Shown: piece by piece, positions 1 to 9,628 of the stretch
Position numbering within the stretch: the stretch's first letter is position 1
How the letters are laid out: each line of letters opens with the position of its first letter
NCBI GenBank assembly: GCA_002049455.2
Contig: KV918803.1
Coordinates: 1 to 64,000, forward strand
Direction: 5' to 3'
DNA length: 64,000 bases
DNA from: Porphyra umbilicalis
Lineage: Eukaryota; Rhodophyta; Bangiophyceae; Bangiales; Bangiaceae
Program-made: the position numbers and the translations under genes
The notes under the pieces: model-generated
The model's input: only the letters and a program-made list of their open reading frames with translations
What the model was told of the DNA's origin: nothing
Databases searched by the model: none

Positions 1-69
1 GGCCGACGTGTACACGCGCCCGCTCCGTTCACGTGGGCTTCCACCCACCGTGGCCCCCTCCGTGGCCCC

Positions 70-1707
70 CTAAACCAGCCGCAGTGGCTGCCAGTTGCGC
101 TCCGCGCCGCCCGGCGACGGGTGGGCGCCGCTAAACTTGCCCTGCTGGGCCATGGAGTTGGCACGCGCAAGCTGCGTCAGCAGTGCCTGCGCCTCGTCCT
201 TCTTAGCATCGTCGCCAGCCCACAGCTTGAGCACCGCAATTTGCAGCGCGCGGCCGTACGAAAAGTTCCACGCAAACGCCGCGCGCTTGCCCTCCTCGAG
301 CGTGTTGAGGAGCTGCAGGTTGGCCGTCGCCTCCGCGTCCGACATGCCTCCAGAGAGGAAGTGGATGCCGGGCATGGCGCCGGGTACGCCACGCATCATC
401 GTCTGGATGGTGTACTTGGCCACCTCCTCCGCGGAAACCTTGGTCGGGCAGTCGTTGCCGGGGTTGACCTGTAGGTGCAATATTCAATGGGGCAGCAGAC
501 GGGTAGTTGAAGGCGCAAAAGATAGAAAAAGCGTAAGGGAGGGCAAAGCAGAACGTCAGTAGCAGAACAAAGCACAGAGGCCTACCCGATAATCACAGGG
601 TCCCAGCGTAGCACGTCTCAAGCACAATGGAAGCATGCACAAGAAGACAATGAAACATACCATGTTGGGCTTCAGCAGCGCCGCATCAAGGCAAACGTTA
701 AACTCATTGAGCGCGCGGAAGGTGTAGCTGAGTACCCGCTCCGTGTAGTAGGCGGTCGTCTCAATGTCATGGTCCCCGTCCATAAGGATCTCCGGCTCGA
801 CGATGGGCACCAGCCCCGCGGCCTGGGAGATTTGCGCGTACCGCGCGAGCGCGTGGGTGTTCTCAATGATGGCCGCGTCCGACGGTGCGCCGTCCTCCTT
901 GCCGATGCGCATGACCGCACGCCACTTGGCAAAGCGCGCGCCCTGCGCGTAGTAGCGGGCGCAGCGCTCCGGGAGGCCGTCCAGGCCCGTCGTGGCCGTC
1001 TCGTTCTTGGTGCGGGGGAGGGCGGTCAGGCCCGTATCGACCTTAATGCCGGGCTTGATACCCTGCTCGTTGAGGACGTCGACAAACTGCTTACCGTCGC
1101 CAGTGCTCTGGAACAGCGTCTCCTCAAACCTGTGGGCAGCAAAAAGACAAAACGACATAGTCCATGCAACCGCAGCAAACATCGTCAGTATCCTAGCACA
1201 GACATCCAACTTCCAGCGGCTCGATGAGGAGGCCAGCCAGAATACACGGCGACACCTAGTTGCCAATACCTCCCCTCGGCGACCGCCGGAGGGGGCGACT
1301 CGATGTACACAGCATCCATTCCCAACGTACATAATGCACCCCGAGATGTACTGGCCGAGGTCCGGCGCGGTGTACAGCAGCTCCCTCCACCGCCGCCGGT
1401 TGGTCTCTGTGTTCTCCAAGTTGACCATGGCCAACCGCTTGCCCGTCGTGCTGTTGCTCTCATCCGACGCCAGGATGCCCCGCCCGTTGCGCGCAATGTA
1501 GTTGGCCGTCTCCTTGAGCTCCGCCGCGTACGGGTTGGTGTGCTCAAATACGCCCGCCTCAAAGGTCATGGTCGGGGCGGCGGGGGCGACGCGGGCGGCC
1601 ACCACCGGCGCGGGCGCCCAAGTGCCATAAGCACGAGACGCCGACACGGACGCGGCGGTCGCGCGGGTCACCGACGGCGTCACCGCCACGGGGACAAAGG
1701 CCGCCAT
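70..1707 (-). CDS. FBA: Class I fructose-bisphosphate aldolase, probably plastid-targeted
   Basis: Cleaves fructose-1,6-bisphosphate to dihydroxyacetone phosphate and glyceraldehyde-3-phosphate, and runs the reverse step in the Calvin cycle. Three exons on the minus strand: 1707-1331, 1129-661 and 468-70, with donors GTACGT and GTATGT and acceptors CACAG and TACAG. The joined length is 1245 bases, giving 414 residues. Family motifs are clear: GRGILASDES near the start, FEETLFQS, GIKVDTG, AKWRAV, VEPEILMDGDHD, LLKPNM with the Schiff-base lysine, FLSGG and FSYGRAL. About 45 N-terminal residues rich in Ala, Val, Ser and Arg look like a plastid transit peptide; in-frame ATGs further upstream belong to a less likely longer start. 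The protein ends in LRLV, without the terminal tyrosine that class I aldolases usually carry. Identity is near certain; plastid location is inferred. Confidence 0.95.
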
Positions 1708-2595
1708 CGTGATGGGCAGGGAAGGGGGGAAGCGACGGGACAGTTGGGGCGGGCGGGGAGCAGGTGGCGGAACAAGGAAACAGCAAGCTGCACGAGGTCG
1801 GCTGGCTCGGGGCGGCGAGATGGGGACAGACTGCTTCAACACAAAGCCGAAAAGAAAGGCTGATGCGACCAAAGACGGCCGCTGGGGCAGCGCGCGTGTG
1901 TCTGGCCAGCGCGTGATGAGGGCCCCAGACGTCTAGACGAGGGTGCTGAATGCCGGGCCGTGCTCTGGGCATGTCTGAGAGGCCTCGCCTCAATGGGGGG
2001 GCTCAGTGCGGACTGGTGGCGATGAGCTGCGCATGTGTGGCCGACAATGCGCTGAAGCGATCCGCAGCTCCCACATGATCCATCTCCGACTAATCTCAAG
2101 AGTAGACCCCCTTTAGGCTCTGTCGATCAGGCAGGAGAACACGCGGTAAACAAGACAGACAGACGAAGAAACATGAGACAGAGATCGTTGGGTAAGCGAA
2201 GAGAAGCACGACACGTCGAAAGGAGGTTACATCCCGGTCTGAGGCTCACGGCAGGCACGCATAAACACAGTGGTGAGCCCACTTGCACTCCATTCGAGGT
2301 ACAGCAAACGCATAGAATATGACAGTACCGCGTTGCGTCGGGAGGTCAATGCAGGAGAGGCGTCGCCGCAAGATAAGAAGACATGCATGAACAGCAAAAC
2401 AAGAAAAAACATTCAAATATGTCTTGACGAGACAAGAATACACTGTTGGAAGAAAGAAGCTGCCACGGGGGAGCAATCAAAAATAAATGACCACGGACAC
2501 GATCTAGAGAGGGATGACCAGGGCGCCGCTCCGACGCGCCCACCCTCGAACAAAAAGAAGGGACCCCTCGGCAGCGGCGGTGGGCGTCCAATGTC
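1708..2595. other. Intergenic region between aldolase and Alba genes
   Basis: This stretch should hold the aldolase promoter (its 1707 side) and the 3' end of the Alba gene. It is less GC-rich around 2100-2480 than the coding flanks. No coding region, repeat or RNA gene is recognisable. Confidence 0.5.
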
Positions 2596-3528
2596 TCACC
2601 GCCGTTTGCCGCCCCCCCCCCCCCGCCGCGTCATCGCTGCCGTCACGGGCGTCGTGTAGCCCGGCTCCCCGCGGTAGTCGGACAGGTCCGCGGCGAGCGT
2701 AATGACAATGGCGGGCGTGGCAACCGCCGCCCGCCGTGGCGACGACGCCAGTGGCGGGCGCGGCAGCGCGGTGGTGCCCGGCAGGGGTGGCACCGCCGCC
2801 GACCGCAGCTGCGTGAGCACCGATAGGGACGGGACGAGGCGGCGGAGCAGCTCGCACACGGTGATGGCCTTGGCAATGGTCGCGCCGGCGGCGACGAGCG
2901 TGACGCCCGGGCCCGGCTCCCGCGTCTGCGGCGCCACGTGAAGCGGGCAGCAGGCCAGGGCGGACAACCGCAAGTCGTCGGCCACGGCGGCGTCGCGGCC
3001 CAAAGCACAGCCCCAGTGACACACGCGAAGACAAGACAAACAATAGACAAGACAAACATCATACCGCACAATGCAAATTGGTAGCAAGCATCGGGTCAGC
3101 GTGGATTCTTACGGAGCCCCCAGCCTTGTGCAGAGCGGCGGCAGTGCACGCACGTCGCAGTGAAAAAAAAGCTCCCGCCCACCGTCCCGGCCGAAAACAA
3201 CAGCCACGCCCAGGCAACTGCAAATCGCCAGCCGCATCATCACTGCACCTCCACAAGTCAACCTCCCCTCCTCCCTCACTACCAGCACCCTCTCGCCCCC
3301 CCCCCCTTGACCACGTACCAGCAGCAACGGCAGTGCGGTTGCCACAAACGACGCTGGCGCGCCGTCCCGCGTGATGGCTACCGGGTACGCCCCCACCGGT
3401 GGCGGCACGCCCGGTGATGTCGTTGGCGGTGGCGGCCGCCCACCCGCCCGCGGGCGGCCACGAGACGGCGACTGGCGGCGGCAGTCCGCCGGCCGCGGCA
3501 CGTCGTTGGCGTTTGTGTCGGCCGCCAT
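2596..3528 (-). CDS. Alba-domain nucleic-acid-binding protein
   Basis: Two exons on the minus strand, 3528-3319 and 2925-2596, joined in phase 0 (donor GTACGT, acceptor CCGCAG), giving 179 residues. The join restores the Alba core: YPVAITRDGAPASFVATAL and LLL from exon 1 run into TREPGPGVTLVAAGATIAKA from exon 2, then VCELLRRL. The end of the domain, PAIVITLAADL followed by PGYTTP, matches the I-x-I-x-L...GYQ-P ending of eukaryotic Alba and Rpp25-type proteins. Such proteins bind RNA or DNA; in eukaryotes they occur in RNase P/MRP subunits and in mRNP granules. The N-terminal 45 residues are Pro/Arg/Gly-rich and the tail ends in TRRGGGGGKRR, a small RGG-like basic patch. A Pro/Ala/Arg-rich insert sits between the two halves of the domain. 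Which Alba subfamily this is cannot be told. Confidence 0.8.
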
Positions 3529-5138
3529 GTTTGGGCAGGTGAGAGCGCGGGGGCCAAACGGCAAGCGGAAAGCGCAGTGGCAAGCAGCAAGGGGTGAGTG
3601 AACGACGGGGACCGGGGAGGTTGAGGAGGAGGCAATACACCGCCCCGACGGCGGAGTCGGTGGAGTGGGGGGCCGCGGGTGCGTTGGACACCGCGGGTGC
3701 GAAGAAGGGTACAGTACACGTGCAAGGAAGAGCGCAGGTGGCGGAACCACTGGGTGGAGTGGGTGCTCGAGGCAACGCCACCCGCACAGCCGCGCCCCCG
3801 CTTGGGACCGCCTCCGCGTGGGCGTGGCCGCGTGGAAGCGGCATGGAGTGGAAGCTCGTGGGGATCAGAGCGTGGCGTAACTAGATCCGTGGCTGAGGGA
3901 CACGAGGAATCTACCGTGCATTTCATACGCGGTATGCGAGTTGTGCAACGTAGTTGGATTGAGCTCGCGAGCAATGGATTGGGCCCTTGATCCGGGTGGC
4001 CAGCTGCCGCGTCAATGACGCGGCGCCATCCACACGGATGCACCGCCTGGCTCATATCGGATATCCTACTTCTCCATTGCTGTTCGTCAAACCTTTTTCG
4101 CCACCGCCAGCTGTAATACACTTGTCCTCGGTGGCCCGGGCCACAGGTGGCCCACACTGACGGCCGCGACCAGACAGCGCGGTGGTCATGTGGCCCCGCT
4201 GGTGGTCCGTTCCCATTTCGCCACGCCAATTGGTGGACCCACCGGCGGCCTGCTTTTCTCAACGGGTCTGGCGCGAAGCTCGGTCGCTCCAACCAGCCGC
4301 CGAGGCGAGATCCTCTCGGTCCAGATCCATCATGGCATTGGCGCCACGTTGGCGCCGCGTCGTCTCGACTTCTGAAGGACACCTCAGTTTTTTTCAACGA
4401 GGCGACGCCGCCTCGTCGGGACCGGTGACACGCCTGGCAAGCGCAGGCCCTCTTCCCGAAAAAAAAAAATGCCGTGTGCGCACGCATTGGTCAAAGTCCC
4501 GGTGACACAAGCTGGCGCGCGCGTTGAAACTGCCCGCCACTCGTGCGGGGGCCACAGCATGGAGAAATGGCTCTTCTCTCTGCTGTTTCTTGCGGGCTGT
4601 CCCGGGCGCGCCGCTGAGAGCCGCTTCTCTCGGCAGGTCAAAGTCAGGTGGCTGCCTGCCGCGCATTAATCGGGCCCTGCTGTGTCAGGCTCTGGCGCGG
4701 GTCTTCGCCAACAAGGGCTCCATCGACGTGTGCCAGGCGGCGTGTGTCGTGGCGTGTGGTCCTTCGTGGCATTCCCGATGGGCCGCGTTCGCATAGCGTG
4801 CAGCTGGCTGGTGGCTTGCCAAACAGCATCGCTGAGATGGAGCCAACGCTGAGCGGCTCGCTGAGAGACCCTGTGGACAACACAGGTGGCCCGACGTTGT
4901 GTACAAGAAGAGTGCATACCGCTCTGTAGAAAACTCGATATGCGGCCACACCAGCCAGCTCATCATCGTCCTCAACGTCCACGGCTGTCCCCCTACCTCC
5001 TCGCCAAGGGCTAGCCCACCTCGACCTGAGCACACCCAATCGGCGACTGCACGTCATCAACTTCGCCCTCACCGTTCCCTTCCGCGTCAGCAGCTACCCA
5101 GAGGCTGCCCGCTTGCTCTCCCGTCCGCCGCTACAGTC
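3529..5138. other. Intergenic region, no gene recognised
   Basis: It holds the divergent upstream regions of the Alba gene (minus) and the first Nudix gene (plus). Open frames here overlap on both strands, are rich in Arg, Pro and Ala, and show no family motif. No repeats or RNA genes were recognised. Confidence 0.45.
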
Positions 5139-6038
5139 ATGGGGGCCCCGAACAAGGTCAAGGAAGCAGCCCCTGTCAAGATCCGCAGAACTGTACGTCT
5201 GAGCCCTGCCTGTTATGATGGTCGGCTGAGGACTGTCGACAGCGTGTTGCCGCCCGCCCATCTCCTCGCCCCTCCCTTGTGGATTGCCTCTTGGTTGGGT
5301 GCAGCCACTGACACCGTTGTTTGATTCCGACATGCACTGATCTGGGTGCCCACTCTCGTCCTTTACCCCACCCCTCTCCCCCTTAACCGCCTGCAGGCCG
5401 GCTGCGTACCAGTCCAGATGGGGCCCGACGGGTGGCAGGTTCTCCTCGTCTCGACGCGCAAGCACGGCGACGTGTGGGTGTTCCCCAAGGGCGGCGTCAA
5501 AAAGTCGGAAAAGCCCAAGATCGCCGCCTTGCGGGAAACGCGCGAGGAGGGCGGCGTCACCGGCACGCTCGGCCCCAAGCTCGGCACCTTTGAGTTCAAG
5601 CACGGCCCCCAAAAGATGTGGCTCCTGTACGTCGACACGGTTTTGGCCGACGACGACCCTGCGTGGGCGGAGCGCGCCAACCGCCCCCGCCGGTGGGTGT
5701 CCCTCGCCGACGCGCCATCGCTGCTCAGCCCGACGCCCAAGCAGCAGGCGGCGGCCGGCGCACGCGGCCGGCGGCAACGCCCCGAGCTCCTCGCCGTCCT
5801 CGACGCGGCCGTCGCGGCGCTCGCGTCGGGCCTGTCAGACGGCGCCTCGACGGTCACGTCGGGTGAGTGGGAGAGCGCCGAGGCGGCCGCCGCCGAGGCG
5901 GCGGCGGCCACCACCCCGCACTGTTGCGACGCGTGTCTGGGAAAGATGGGCGGCTGCGGGGGGGGGGGTGCACCCCGTCCGCGCGGCCGGTGGTGCTCGT
6001 GGCCATTGGCCACGGCGTGTCGGCGACGGGGGCCTTGA
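5139..6038 (+). CDS. Nudix hydrolase, diphosphoinositol-polyphosphate phosphohydrolase type (copy 1)
   Basis: Predicted to hydrolyse diphosphoinositol polyphosphates or dinucleoside polyphosphates. Exon 1 is 5139-5192 (18 codons, donor GTACGT) and exon 2 starts at 5397 after CTGCAG, in phase 0. The Nudix box GX5EX7REXXEEXG is complete: GGVKKSEKPKIAALRETREE then GGV. The flanking KHGDVWVFPKGG and GTFEFKHG strings fit the DIPP/Aps1 group. An Ala-rich stretch and a cysteine cluster (HCCDACLGKMGGCG) follow the domain. As written the frame stops at 6038, but the tail homologous to copy 2 (ARPVVL, SVGG, VRIP) continues in another frame to a stop at 6094. The shift falls in an 11-base G run at 5958-5968, so it is either a sequencing length error or a real indel that swaps the last 25 or so residues. 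Confidence 0.85.
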
Positions 6039-6094
6039 CGTCTATCCACAGCGTGGGGGGGACCGTCCGCATTCCGGGTGTGTGCCTACAATAG

Positions 6095-7787
6095 CTGGGG
6101 GGACGTCGTTTGCAGGCCATCCTAGCTGTGCTGTGCACGGAGCATCTCCATAGAAGTTAGCTGCATGGTTCCTATTGCTATTTTGTCGTGTGCGCGCGTA
6201 TGCGGCGCCGTGTTTTCCTCCAAAGGCGCCCTCCGCGCCGTTTCATGCGCTGCGTGCCACCCGCTATCAACGGGCGCGTCGACCCGCTCCGCGCTCGTCG
6301 TCACACTAGCGATGGGCGCCCGCGCCGCTGCTGCGCCGCTCCGCGGCACCGCCGGTGACGGCCACTGTCTTCACCAACGCGAGGCGGGGAGGCACCGCCC
6401 GCCGTCCGCTGCACTTAACGGTCGGCGCAGTGGTCGTGAAACAGCTCGGACGCCGTGTCCGATTCGGGGCGCTGGCGGAGGAAGTCCCTGCCCCGACGGG
6501 GGTGGTCCCTTGGGCACGCATGCTTGTCGCCGCAGCCGAGGCCTGTGGCTCGACAGCCCTGCCATGACTGGTGCTCACTCACCCTGGGTTGGAACGGTGG
6601 CATGAGCAGCGCACCGCGTGCCAGTATACGCTGCTGCAACAGCCGCGGTGCCCTTAAACGGGACTCAAAGCATTCGTGTCTAGTGACGGGTCGAAGCCGA
6701 ACCGAGAGAGCTCGGGTACTGGCCGCCGTTCATGTGTACACGACGGGCTGGGTCCATACGGCCATGTGGCGACGGCGTGGCCACCCCTGCCGCCCAGCGC
6801 GCAAATCCATGTGCGTCGGTGGGGCCATGCGCAACAGGATAGACGAGCCAGGGGACACGCCGGCAGCAACAGCTATGTACAGTACACCGCGTGAGTGCTT
6901 GACGCCTCTGTCAACTGTAAAACCCGACCGCATGGCGCGCCTGACGTTCGAATTTCAGACGGCTGTCTTCTTTACACCTGACCACGCTCATTGGTGGACC
7001 GAGAGTTGCATCTGACTGGTGTCCTTTTTCAGACGGGCTCCCGCCGAGGTGTCAGGACCATCTCCCGCGAGCCGTGGCGGGCGCGCTGGAACAGAACTCT
7101 CCGCAGAAGATTCACACCAATCCGAGGGTCCTTGCGCGCACGGTCGCCTCAGCCGCCCACGTACCGTACGGCCACTCCCAGCGTGGCTTTGGGGACACCT
7201 CGCAGCCCAAAGGAACACCGCATTCCTGGTCGCATGTCGATTCCCTCTGGACGGCGTGCTCACATGTATTAGTATCCCCAAGTATGGCTGCCCAGCCTCT
7301 CCCTCTGTGCGCGCTCAGTGGGTGTGGCCTTGGTGGGGCCGAGCCGTGCCCGCCGCACATGCGTGGATGGAGGCAACACGACGTTTGGCAAGCCGTCAGG
7401 CGGCGCACCAATGGTGTTAGAGCTGTCCCGCCTGCCACACTGCGTCCTTGCTGGCCTGCCGGGCCGACCCGCTGCACTTGGCCACACGGGCGGGGCGCGG
7501 TCGTGGGAGACTTGTCTCGCGCTGGCATGTGCCCTGAGAGGCCTCCTTACTGGGCGGCACGACAACGACCGCAGAGGACGCGGCCTTTCTGCCTATACAT
7601 GTGAGCTCTGTGACGCGGTTTCGATGAGGGGAGCGCATCTGCTCACCGACAACTACACGCACACCACCGTTTCCTTTCCCATTGCCCTGCACGCCACCCC
7701 CATCCTCCACTCGGTTTCTCGACCAGAGCACTGCCCAACTCCAGACGGTCACCACGAACAACGCCCTCGTTGCAGGCCGCTGCCGTC
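6095..7787. other. Spacer between the tandem Nudix copies
   Basis: The two Nudix genes lie head to tail with this spacer between them. No open frame here shows a family motif and I see no copy of the Nudix exon. The last few hundred bases must hold the promoter of copy 2. Confidence 0.45.
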
Positions 7788-8754
7788 ATGGCGCACGAGC
7801 GCCGCGTTGCATCCCGTTTGGACCACCGCAAGTCCGTATGTTGAGGGGTCTTGCTGCGTTGACCTCGTTTTTACTTTTTGAGAGGCACGCGCACCACCCC
7901 CATTTTCGACGTCTGCCGGTGATCACCCGCAAGGCGCAAGCAATGTCTGACACACGCTCGTTGTTGCATTCCCCTTTTTTCTCCTGGCGTCTGGCATCCT
8001 GGTTGCACTCCCCCCCTCTGTGCGCCTGCTCCCCCTCCCTTCCATCCCCCAGGCCGGTTGTGTGCCCGTCCAGCTCGGCCCCGACGGCTGGCAAGTGCTC
8101 CTCGTCTCGACGCGGAAGCACGGCGACGTGTGGGTGTTCCCCAAGGGCGGCGTCAAAAAGTCGGAAAAGCGCAAAGTGGCGGCCGTGCGGGAAACGCGCG
8201 AGGAGGGCGGCGTCACGGGCACGCTCGGCGCCAAGCTCGGCACCTTTGAGTTCAAGCACGGCCCCCAAAAGATGTGGCTCCTGTACGTCGACACGGTTTT
8301 GGGCGACGACGACCCCGCGTGGGCGGAGCGCGCCAACCGCCCCCGCCGGTGGGTGTCCCTCGCCGACGCCCCCGCGCTGCTCAGCCCCGACCCCGTCGAC
8401 GCGGTGGCGGCGGGCGAGCGCGCGCGCCGCCGCCGCCCCGAGCTCCTCGCCGTCCTCGACGCGGCCGTCGCGGCGCTCGCGCCGGGCCTGTCTGACCCGG
8501 CCGCCGCCGTCGCCGCCGCCGCGGACGGGGAGGGCGCGGAGGAGGCGGCGGCCGAGGCGGCGGCGGCCACGACGCCACACTGCTGTGAGGAGTGTATCGG
8601 CAAGGCGGGGGGGTGTGGGGGGCGGGGGTGCTCCCCGGGCGCCCGGCCCGTGGTGCTCGCGCCGGTCGGCCACGGCGCGTCGGCGGCGGGGGAGCTGACG
8701 TCCATCCGCAGCGTGGGGGGGAGCCTCCGCATCCCAAACGCGTCCTTGCACTAG
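7788..8754 (+). CDS. Nudix hydrolase, diphosphoinositol-polyphosphate phosphohydrolase type (copy 2)
   Basis: Same predicted activity as the copy 2.6 kb upstream. Exon 1 is 7788-7835 (16 codons starting MAHERRVASR, donor GTATGT) and exon 2 is 8053-8754, with the acceptor CCCCAG in phase 0; 249 residues in all. The Nudix box GGVKKSEKRKVAAVRETREE plus GGV is intact, and the catalytic glutamates of REXXEE are present. The second exon is almost base-for-base like copy 1 over the domain, silent sites included, while the first exons and introns do not match. The C-terminal cysteine cluster (HCCEECIGKAGGCG) and the tail GARPVVL to NASLH are intact here, so this copy shows the full-length form. Confidence 0.88.
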
Positions 8755-9628
8755 CCTGGGGCTGGGGGGGGGGGGGGGGTGGTGGCTCGCCGCTCGCTTT
8801 GGGTTTATTATTTTGATTGCTTCCTTCCAAGGAGCGTCCCTATTGAGCATGGTTTGTTCTTTGTACGTGCTTCCGCTCAGAGTCGACGGCGGCCTGCCGC
8901 CTCCACCCTGGTCACAGGTCTCCACAGTTTCTTCATCGGGCACGCGGTCGGCAAACGCCTCCGTATCCCACCTCTGTCTAGACATCGGAGCTTCTCGCTC
9001 GGGCATTGGCCTGAAAAACGACTCGCCGCGGCGGCCTTGGTGCCGGGATCCGCGACAAGAAGGGGGGAGCGCAAGATGGGGTGCCACGCCCCCCTTCCAT
9101 CCCATCAGCACAACTGGCCGGGTACAGTAGACCGAAGACGCTGTTGCTAGAGTCCCTCCAACAGGAAAGGAGATACACAGGCGAACAGGGAGCGAGTCGC
9201 GAATGGCGAATGGCGCGGGAGGGGCGGGGCGAGGAACCTGCCCGTCGTTGCGGCAGACGGGGAATGGAGTTGCGGACTCACTGGTGACCGTGCCCATTCG
9301 AACGGATCAATGACAAAGGTGGACCAATCAGCGCGGCTTACTGTTCTCGGGATCCAGCTGAAAGATGCCGTGAGCGTGGCAACTCAATCACCAGTCGCCG
9401 CGAGTGATGTGCGTCCCTGCTGCCGGCGAGGCGAGCGGGAGGCAACACAGACACAGGCATGGGCGTCACGTGCTTACTATTGTCATATTGACAGTTGTCA
9501 TGCACGCTCCACCCCGCTACAAGGAATGCTGGCCGCCGCTGCATGCCCCCTCCATACCCGACCACCTGTCCCACCAGCCGCCACCTTGGTACCTACTTGG
9601 TACCTCCCACCCTCCCGCTTTCCCCACT
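8755..9628. other. Spacer with a 16-base G run
   Basis: A homopolymer of 16 G lies at 8764-8779, just past the Nudix stop codon. The rest holds no recognisable gene. The M13 peptidase gene ends at its right side, so part of this is probably that gene's 3' flank. Confidence 0.4.
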
